DNA from: Tepidimonas taiwanensis | GTDB taxonomy: Bacteria > Pseudomonadota > Gammaproteobacteria > Burkholderiales > Burkholderiaceae_C | Reading direction: 5' to 3' | Assembly: GCF_020162115.1 (NCBI RefSeq) | Contig: NZ_CP083911.1 | Location: forward strand, 2,851,588 to 2,915,587 | Length of the DNA stretch: 64,000 bases | Shown here: piece after piece, positions 58,512 through 64,000 of the stretch | Layout: the number at the start of each line of letters is the position of its first letter | Position numbering within the stretch: the stretch's first letter is position 1 | The notes under the pieces: model-generated | What the model was told of the DNA's origin: nothing | The model's input: only the letters and a program-made list of their open reading frames with translations | Databases searched by the model: none | Position numbers and translations under genes: made by a program

Positions 58512-59729
58512 TCAGCCGAGCCAGCGCCGCAGCCGCTCGACCGCTTCGTCCAGGTCGGCGCGCGCGGCCGCCAGCGAAAAGCGCACGAAGCGTCCGCCGT
58601 CGGCCGTGCCGAAGTCGGCGCTGGGCGTGGCGACGATGTGGGTGTGGCGCAGCATCGCGCGCACGAAACCCTGGCTGTCGGTCACGCCCGCGCGTGCGAA
58701 CAGCGCGCTGGCGTCCGCCCAGACGTAAAACGCCCCGTCCGGCTCCACCGGGATGCCGAATCCCAGCGCGCGCAGCGCCGGGACGAACGCGTCGCGCCGC
58801 GCCGCATAGTCCGCTCGGCGGCGCTCGGCCTCCGCCAGCGTTTCCGCCTCGAAGCACGCCAGCGCCGCCCACTGCGCGACGGTGCTGGCGCAGATCGTGT
58901 GGTTTTGCGCCAGCCGCTCCACCGCCGGCACCAGCGCTTCGGGCAGCACCAGCCAGCCCAGCCGCCAGCCGGTCATGCCAAAGGTTTTGGAGAAGCTGTT
59001 GACGCTGACGATGTCGTCCCCCGAAGCGAGCGCCGTCTGGCCGTAGTGCGCGTCGAACGACAGCCCCAGATAGATTTCATCGACGACGAGCGCGCCGCCG
59101 CGGTGCCGCACCGCGTCGCGGATCGCGCGCAGCGTCTGCGGGTCGATCGAGGTGCCGGTCGGGTTGGCGGGCGAGGCCAGCATCACCCCGCGCGTGCGCG
59201 GCCCCCACGCAGCGGCGATTTGCGCGGCGGTGGGCTGGTAGCGTGTTGCCGGCGTCGTCGCCAACAGCGTCGGGGTCACGCCGAGGCTGGCCAGGATTTG
59301 GCGGTTGCAGGGGTAGCACGGGTCGGGCAGCAGCACCTCGTCGCCCGCATCGAAAAGCGCGAGCACCGCGAGTTGCAGCGCGCCGGACGCACCGGCGGTG
59401 ATCGCGATGCGCCGCGCCGGCACGTCCACCCCGTGGTGCGTCCGGTACCACGCGGCCAGGCGCTCGCGCAGCGCGTCCAGCCCCAGCGCGGCGGTGTAGG
59501 CCGTGCGGCCGTCACGGATCGCCTGCTCGGCCGCGGCGCGCACGGCGGCCGGTGCGCCGAAGTCGGGTTCGCCGATATTCAGGTACAGCAGCCGCGGGGC
59601 ACCGTCGGGCAGCGTCCGGGCGTAAGCCGCGGCCTCCTGCGCCACCTGCATCACGAGAAACGGGGCCACCGCCTGCGCGCGGGCACTGGCGCGGGGACTG
59701 ACGGAGACGGTCGGTTCGGGCGCGTTCAT
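58512..59729 (-). CDS. Pyridoxal-phosphate aminotransferase (class I/II)
   Basis: 405 residues from the ATG at 59729, which overlaps the mnmE stop by 4 nt (ATGA). Fold type I aminotransferase: NIGEPDFGAP, SPANPTGT, DEIYLGLSF and the PLP lysine K248 in SVNSFSKTFGMTGWRLGW. It should transfer amino groups between an amino acid and a 2-oxo acid; the AlaA/AspC-like group is likely, exact substrate open. Four codons upstream another ATG is possible. The coupling to mnmE is unusual. Confidence 0.92.
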   Translation of the reverse strand: MNAPEPTVSVSPRASARAQAVAPFLVMQVAQEAAAYARTLPDGAPRLLYLNIGEPDFGAPAAVRAAAEQAIRDGRTAYTAALGLDALRERLAAWYRTHHGVDVPARRIAITAGASGALQLAVLALFDAGDEVLLPDPCYPCNRQILASLGVTPTLLATTPATRYQPTAAQIAAAWGPRTRGVMLASPANPTGTSIDPQTLRAIRDAVRHRGGALVVDEIYLGLSFDAHYGQTALASGDDIVSVNSFSKTFGMTGWRLGWLVLPEALVPAVERLAQNHTICASTVAQWAALACFEAETLAEAERRRADYAARRDAFVPALRALGFGIPVEPDGAFYVWADASALFARAGVTDSQGFVRAMLRHTHIVATPSADFGTADGGRFVRFSLAAARADLDEAVERLRRWLG

Positions 59730-61177
59730 TTGCCGATACAAAAGCGCGAAAAAATCACCCCCAGCAGGTCGTCGGCACCGAAGGCGCCGGTGATCGTGCC
59801 CAGGGCTTCGTGGGCCAGGCGCAGTTCCTCCGCCAGCAGCTCCAGCGCCGGCGCGGGGCTGGCCAGCTGCGCCTGCGCCGCCGTCAGGTGCGCGCGCACG
59901 CGGTGCAGCGCCTGCACGTGGCGTTGGCGCGCGCTGAACAGGCCTTCCGGCGTCGCGCCGGTCCAGCCCACCGCCTGCAGCAGGCGCTGGCGCAGCGCCT
60001 CCAGCCCGGCACCGGTGCGGGCCGACAGGCGGATGCCGTTGCGATCGTGGCCCCCCGCGTCGGGTGAGCCCTCGCTATCACTGCTCGCGTCGCCGACCGC
60101 ATCGGCCTTGTTCCAGACGTCGATCACCGGCACGCGCGCGGCCAGCCGCGCCGCCAGCTGCGCGCGGATCGCGGCGTCGGCGCTGGCGTAATGGGGGTCG
60201 TGCGCGCGCGAGAGGTCGTGCACGAACAGCACCGCGTCGGCCGACTCGATGCGCTGCCATGCGCGCGCGATGCCGATGCGCTCGACCTCGTCGACGCCGT
60301 CGCCGTCGCGCAGGCCGGCGGTGTCGATCACGTGCAGCGGCACGCCGTGGATCTGGATGGACTGCTGCACCACGTCGCGCGTGGTGCCGGCAATCGGGGT
60401 GACGATCGCGACCTCCGCCTGCGCCAGCGCGTTGAGCAGCGAGCTTTTGCCCGCGTTGGGCTGCCCCGCGATGACCACGTGCATCCCCTCGCGCAGCAGC
60501 GCCCCCTGGCGCGTGCGGGCCAGCACGTCATCGAGCCGCGCCTGCAGCCGCGCCAGTTGCCCGGCGGCGTCGGCCTCGCGCAGAAAGTCGATGTCCTCTT
60601 CGGGGAAGTCCAGCGTCGCCTCCACCAGCATGCGCAGCTGGACAAGATCGTCGCGCAGCGCCTCGACCGCCTGCGAGAACGCGCCGCTGAGCGAGCGCGC
60701 CGCGCTGCGCGCCGCGGCTTCGGTGCTGGCGTCGATCAGGTCGGCCACCGCCTCGGCCTGCGCGAGGTCGAGCTTGCCGTTCAGAAACGCGCGCTCGGTG
60801 AACTCGCCCGGCTGTGCGAGGCGCAGCCCGGGCACGCGCGGCCGCCCGGTCGCGGGGTCGGTCTCGGCCGCGGCGTCCAGGCAGCGCTGCAGCAGCAGTT
60901 GCAGCAGCACCGGGCCGCCGTGCGCCTGCAGCTCCAGCACGTCCTCGCCGGTGTAAGAGTGTGGCGCCGGAAACCACAGCGCGATGCCGTGGTCGAGCGC
61001 GCTGCCGTCGGCCGCGAGAAACGGGCCGTAGTGTGCATGACGGGGGCGCAGTGGCCGCCCGAACAATGGGCCGTGCAGCGCAGCCAGCCCCCGCCCCGAC
61101 AGCCGCACGATCCCCACCGCCCCGCGCCCCGGCGCGGTGGCGATCGCGGCGATCGGCTCGTCATGCCGGGGCAGCAT
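59726..61177 (-). CDS. mnmE: tRNA modification GTPase MnmE
   Basis: 483 residues. N-terminal folate-binding domain (IAAIATAPGRGAVGIVRLSG in part), helical domain, inserted G domain with GQPNAGKSSLLN, DTAGLRD and NKAD, and the C-terminal CIGK motif with the required Cys. With MnmG it modifies U34 of tRNAs. Follows yidC on the minus strand, the standard origin-proximal order. Confidence 0.97.
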   Translation of the reverse strand: MLPRHDEPIAAIATAPGRGAVGIVRLSGRGLAALHGPLFGRPLRPRHAHYGPFLAADGSALDHGIALWFPAPHSYTGEDVLELQAHGGPVLLQLLLQRCLDAAAETDPATGRPRVPGLRLAQPGEFTERAFLNGKLDLAQAEAVADLIDASTEAAARSAARSLSGAFSQAVEALRDDLVQLRMLVEATLDFPEEDIDFLREADAAGQLARLQARLDDVLARTRQGALLREGMHVVIAGQPNAGKSSLLNALAQAEVAIVTPIAGTTRDVVQQSIQIHGVPLHVIDTAGLRDGDGVDEVERIGIARAWQRIESADAVLFVHDLSRAHDPHYASADAAIRAQLAARLAARVPVIDVWNKADAVGDASSDSEGSPDAGGHDRNGIRLSARTGAGLEALRQRLLQAVGWTGATPEGLFSARQRHVQALHRVRAHLTAAQAQLASPAPALELLAEELRLAHEALGTITGAFGADDLLGVIFSRFCIGK

Positions 61178-61186
61178 GGCCGGCGG

Positions 61187-62908
61187 TCACTTGAACTTGG
61201 GCAGGTTGATCTTCAGCGGCACGCCCATCGAGTGGTTGATGTACGCCTGCTGCGCGATCGTGAGCACGTTGTTGGTGATCCAGTACAGCACCAGACCGGC
61301 GGGGAAGAAGAAGAACATCACGCTGAAGATGAGCGGCATCAGCCACATCATCTTGGCCTGCAGCGGGTCTGGCGGCAGTGGGTTCAGCGCGGTCTGCACC
61401 AGCGTCGTCAGCGTCATCACCAGCGGCAGCACGTAGTACGGGTCCGGCGACGACAGGTCGACGATCCAGCCCACCCACGGCGCGTTGCGCATCTCCACGC
61501 TGGCCAGCAGCACCCAGTACAGCGCGATGAACACCGGGATCTGGATCAGGATCGGCAGGCAGCCGCCCAGCGGGTTGACTTTTTCTTCGCGGTACAGCCG
61601 CAGCATCTCTTGCTGCAACAGCTGCGGCTTGTCCTTGAGGCGCTCGCGCATTTCCATGATGCGCGGGTTGATGGCCTTCATCTTGGCCATGCTGCGGTAA
61701 GCGCTGGCGTTGAGCCAGTAAAACGCCGCCTTGATCAGCACCACCAGCAGCACGATCGCCCAGCCCCAGTTGCCCACGAGGCCGTGGATCTTTTCCAGCA
61801 GCCAGTACAGTGGCTTGGCCAGGATCGTCAGCCACCCGTAGTCCTTGACCAGCTCCAGTCCCGGCGCGAGCGTCTCCAGCACTTTTTCTTCCTGTGGGCC
61901 GACGTAGAGCTGCGCGCCAAACGTCTGCTCCTGCCCCGGCGCGACGGTGAGCGCCGGGCCGATTTGCCCGACGGCGTAGACGTCGCCCACCTTGCGCACG
62001 AAGTTCTCGCGCTCCACCCCCGCGGGCAGCAGCCACGCGCTGAAGAAATAGTGCTGCACCATCGCGACGTAGCCGTCGCTGGCCTGGCGCTGGATGTCGA
62101 CCTTGCCCTTGTCGATATTGGCGAACTCGACCTTCTGGTACTTGGCCGCGTCGCTGTACACCGCCGGGCCGGTGAAGGTCGTGTAGAAGGGCGTCTCGCT
62201 CTCCGCCTTGCGGCCGTCGCGCACGAGCTGCTGGTACACGCGGGCGGTCACGGGCTCGGTGCCGACGTTGCGCAGCGTGTGCTGCACGTCGATCGCATAG
62301 CGTCCGCGCTGCAGCGTGTAGGTCTTGCCGAGCACGAGGCCGCCCACCGGTTCGGACTCGAAGCGCAGCACGAGCCGGTCCTGCCCGTCGGCCAGCGCAA
62401 TCGGTGCCCCGCCGGCGGGTTCGACGAGCCGCATCGGTGTCTTGTGCGTCGGCGCGGCCGCCGGGCCGATGACGCCGGTTTGCGCGACGTAGGTGCGGCC
62501 GCCTTCGGTGGTAAGCAGCGTCAGCGGCGTGAATGAGCGCTGCAGCGCCTTGCCAGTTTCCGTGGCGTGCTGCAGCAGGCGCGCGCCCACCAGCGCGCCG
62601 CCCTCGCTGTCGAAGGTCAGCTCGAACACGTCCGTGCGCACCGTGTGGCGCTCGCGCGGAATCGCGCTCGCGGGCGGGGTCGCCGTTGCGTCCGCCGCGT
62701 CAGCGGCCGCGCTGCCTGTGGGAACGGTCGGCGTCGGCACGGCGGGGTCTGCGGGGGCACCCGTCGCGGCGGCCGGCGCGGTGGCGGCCGGCTGGCTGCC
62801 GGGGAAGAAGGTCGCGGGCCTGCCGTTATAGATCTGCCAGCGGTCCCACAGCAGAATCATCGAAAAACCAAAGATCACCCACAGGATGGATCGGCGGATG
62901 TCGCTCAT
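61187..62908 (-). CDS. yidC: Membrane protein insertase YidC
   Basis: 573 residues from the ATG at 62908 (MSDIRRSILWVIFGFSMILLW). N-terminal membrane helix, Ala/Pro/Thr-rich linker, large periplasmic domain, then the five-helix insertase core (YWLLEKIHGLVGNWGWAIVL, GGCLPILIQIPVFIALYW) with the usual basic end. Inserts proteins into the inner membrane, alone or with SecYEG. Overlaps yidD (ATGA). Confidence 0.97.
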   Translation of the reverse strand: MSDIRRSILWVIFGFSMILLWDRWQIYNGRPATFFPGSQPAATAPAAATGAPADPAVPTPTVPTGSAAADAADATATPPASAIPRERHTVRTDVFELTFDSEGGALVGARLLQHATETGKALQRSFTPLTLLTTEGGRTYVAQTGVIGPAAAPTHKTPMRLVEPAGGAPIALADGQDRLVLRFESEPVGGLVLGKTYTLQRGRYAIDVQHTLRNVGTEPVTARVYQQLVRDGRKAESETPFYTTFTGPAVYSDAAKYQKVEFANIDKGKVDIQRQASDGYVAMVQHYFFSAWLLPAGVERENFVRKVGDVYAVGQIGPALTVAPGQEQTFGAQLYVGPQEEKVLETLAPGLELVKDYGWLTILAKPLYWLLEKIHGLVGNWGWAIVLLVVLIKAAFYWLNASAYRSMAKMKAINPRIMEMRERLKDKPQLLQQEMLRLYREEKVNPLGGCLPILIQIPVFIALYWVLLASVEMRNAPWVGWIVDLSSPDPYYVLPLVMTLTTLVQTALNPLPPDPLQAKMMWLMPLIFSVMFFFFPAGLVLYWITNNVLTIAQQAYINHSMGVPLKINLPKFK

Positions 62909-63231
62909 GTCGGGGGGGTGTCGCGTAGAAAGGAAAACAGGCGGGGACGGTGGTCCGGCACCGGATCGTGACCGCCCGCGCACCACGGGTGACAGCGCAC
63001 GAGGCGCCGCAGCGTGAGATAGGTACCGGCCGCCGCGCCGTGGCGCTGCAGCGCCTCCAGCGCGTAGGCGGAGCACGTGGGGGTGTAGCGGCACGCCGAC
63101 CCCACCCAGGGGCTCAGCAGCAGCCGGTAACCCTGCACCAGCGTCACGAGCAGCCGCTGCGGCGCGTGCGCGAGCGCGCGGCCAACGCGGTTGACCGCGG
63201 AGGTGACGGGGCGGCGGGTGGCGGCCGTCAT
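62905..63231 (-). CDS. yidD: Membrane protein insertion efficiency factor YidD
   Basis: 108 residues from the ATG at 63231. The family core LLSPWVGSACRYTPTCSAYALEAL and HPWCAGGHDPVP is complete (shown in parts). A short amphipathic protein that helps YidC. Start overlaps the rnpA stop and stop overlaps the yidC start, each by 4 nt. Confidence 0.95.
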   Translation of the reverse strand: MTAATRRPVTSAVNRVGRALAHAPQRLLVTLVQGYRLLLSPWVGSACRYTPTCSAYALEALQRHGAAAGTYLTLRRLVRCHPWCAGGHDPVPDHRPRLFSFLRDTPPT

Positions 63232-63725
63232 GGCGTGGCCGGCTCGGGGGCCGGGGGCGGCGCGGGGGCGGGGGACAGCGGCGCCGCCGCCAACCGCTGG
63301 CGCAACCGGGGGCCGAGCAGCTGCTGCAGCTCCGCGCGCACGGCCCGGCGCAGCGCCACCGACGTGGCGCTGGGAAACTCGCTGGGCGCAAACGCGCGCT
63401 TGAGCCGCACGACCCAGGCGCCCGGGGGCAGCGGGTGCTCGCGCTCGACCGCGTAAATCTGGCGTTTGAGGGTGCTGCGCGTCACGGCGCGGCGTGCCCA
63501 GCGCTTGGGCAGCACCGCGCCCAGCCAGGCCCCCTCGCCCGGGAACAGCGGCGCGCCGCGCCGGCCCCGCCACGGCGCCGTGGCGACGCCGTGCAGCGCG
63601 AAATGCGCGGTGTGCGCCAGGGCGGGGCTGGACAGCACGGCCTGGAACTGCGCCCGCTGGCGCAGGCGTCGGGTCGGGTGAGCGGGCGTCGCACGCAGCG
63701 GGGTGGCAACGCTCGACCCGGACAC
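63228..63725 (-). CDS. rnpA: Ribonuclease P protein component
   Basis: 165 residues, longer than the usual 120 because of a Pro/Ala-rich C-terminal tail. The RNA-binding motif KRWARRAVTRSTLKRQI (the RNR box) is present and the N-terminal RLRQRAQFQAVL is typical. With the M1 RNA it matures tRNA 5' ends. Starts 10 bp after rpmH. Confidence 0.94.
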   Translation of the reverse strand: MSGSSVATPLRATPAHPTRRLRQRAQFQAVLSSPALAHTAHFALHGVATAPWRGRRGAPLFPGEGAWLGAVLPKRWARRAVTRSTLKRQIYAVEREHPLPPGAWVVRLKRAFAPSEFPSATSVALRRAVRAELQQLLGPRLRQRLAAAPLSPAPAPPPAPEPATP

Positions 63726-63735
63726 CGGGCGATCC

Positions 63736-63870
63736 TCAGACGGCCAGACGCTTGCGGCCCTTGGCGCGGCGGGCGTTGATCACGGCACGGCCGCCGCGGG
63801 TCTTCATGCGGACCAGAAAACCGTGGGTGCGCGCACGACGGACTTTCGACGGTTGATAGGTGCGTTTCAT
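63736..63870 (-). CDS. rpmH: 50S ribosomal protein L34
   Basis: 44 residues (MKRTYQPSKVRRARTHGFL ... RKRLAV), exactly the family size, from the ATG at 63870. The frame opens 23 codons earlier in the leader. First gene of the rpmH-rnpA-yidD-yidC-mnmE run; dnaA and oriC are expected just beyond the window. Confidence 0.97.
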   Translation of the reverse strand: MKRTYQPSKVRRARTHGFLVRMKTRGGRAVINARRAKGRKRLAV

Positions 63871-63907
63871 GGCGTAAGCCTCGTTGTCGGTGTCAAGAAA
63901 ACCCGCA

Positions 63908-63913
63908 ATTATC
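63908..63913 (-). promoter_or_regulatory. Probable -10 element of the rpmH promoter
   Basis: GATAAT on the minus strand, about 40 bp before the rpmH ATG and preceded by a T6 run. The best -35 candidate (TTGCGC) is 20 bp away, too far for a clean assignment. The remaining 87 bp to the window end show no clear DnaA box. Confidence 0.4.
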
Positions 63914-64000
63914 GCAAAAAAGCCGGGCGGATGGCGCAACGACGCGCGGCCTGAGCGCGGGATCGCGTGGCCGTGGCCGTGTCAAGCGGGCCAACCCGCA

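Noticed and set aside
63871..64000. Replication origin
   Set aside because: rpmH suggests oriC is close, but no clear DnaA box or AT-rich unwinding region lies within the last 130 bp.

Overview
The window is chromosomal DNA of a G+C-rich betaproteobacterium. The gene order (rpsL-rpsG-fusA-tuf-rpsJ-rplC onward; rpmH-rnpA-yidD-yidC-mnmE; a regulatory EIIA-HPr-EI set; a CopK homologue; a TctD/TctE-type two-component pair) fits Burkholderiales, and a Comamonadaceae-like or Tepidimonas-like genome is my best guess. The species cannot be fixed from the sequence alone. Very high G+C produces long open antisense frames under most real genes; these were discarded.

Layout. (1) 1-5.4 kb: copper-handling block: a cupredoxin cut by the window edge, a DUF411 protein, a small DUF2933 membrane protein, a YHS-domain Cu+ P-type ATPase, a relic of a second ATPase, an intact IS5-family element, and a CopK homologue that lacks most methionine ligands. 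(2) 5.4-8.9 kb: gene-poor junction with a good terminator, a secreted alpha/beta hydrolase, an AraC-family regulator, a cupin relic and exonuclease III. (3) 9.0-19.05 kb: str and S10 ribosomal clusters, with a clear promoter before rpsL, a second one between rpsJ and rplC, and a strong terminator close after rpsQ. The spc genes (rplN onward) do not follow. (4) 19-23 kb: peroxiredoxin, a GNAT enzyme behind a RelE/ParE-type toxin-antitoxin pair, a divergent cytochrome b561/cytochrome c' pair, and a TlpA-like lipoprotein. (5) 23.2-30 kb: three-gene signalling operon: a stand-alone receiver, an 1802-residue hybrid kinase (CHASE, five PAS, HisKA, HATPase, two receivers, Hpt) and a receiver-GGDEF protein. 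(6) 30-33.6 kb: a thioredoxin-like protein, a lipoprotein, and EIIA(Man)-HPr-EI. (7) 33.6-35.9 kb: small accessory patch with VapBC, a DEDD exonuclease, ParDE and a MazF-like relic. (8) 36-46.4 kb: glutamine synthetase-family enzyme, threonine dehydratase, an AIM24-family protein, an RNA cyclic phosphodiesterase, and the four-gene ligase-associated DNA-repair cassette (nuclease, ATP-dependent ligase, DExH helicase, PdeM). (9) 46.4-58.4 kb: SPOR protein, BirA, topoisomerase III, GST, a two-component pair, a MarR regulator, recA-recX, and a PAS/CZB chemoreceptor. (10) 58.5-64 kb: aminotransferase-mnmE-yidC-yidD-rnpA-rpmH on the minus strand, the arrangement normally beside dnaA and the replication origin.

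How the parts work together. The copper block covers cytoplasmic export (ATPase) and periplasmic binding (cupredoxin, CopK, probably DUF411). The signalling operon looks like a complete phosphorelay ending in cyclic-di-GMP synthesis. The PTS genes lack any sugar permease and are probably regulatory. The ligase cassette is a tightly coupled operon joined by ATGA or 4-nt overlaps. The most interesting items are this cassette, the phosphorelay, the methionine-poor CopK beside an IS-split palindrome, the promoter embedded in a 13-bp hairpin inside the S10 cluster, and the small cluster of toxin systems around an orphan exonuclease.
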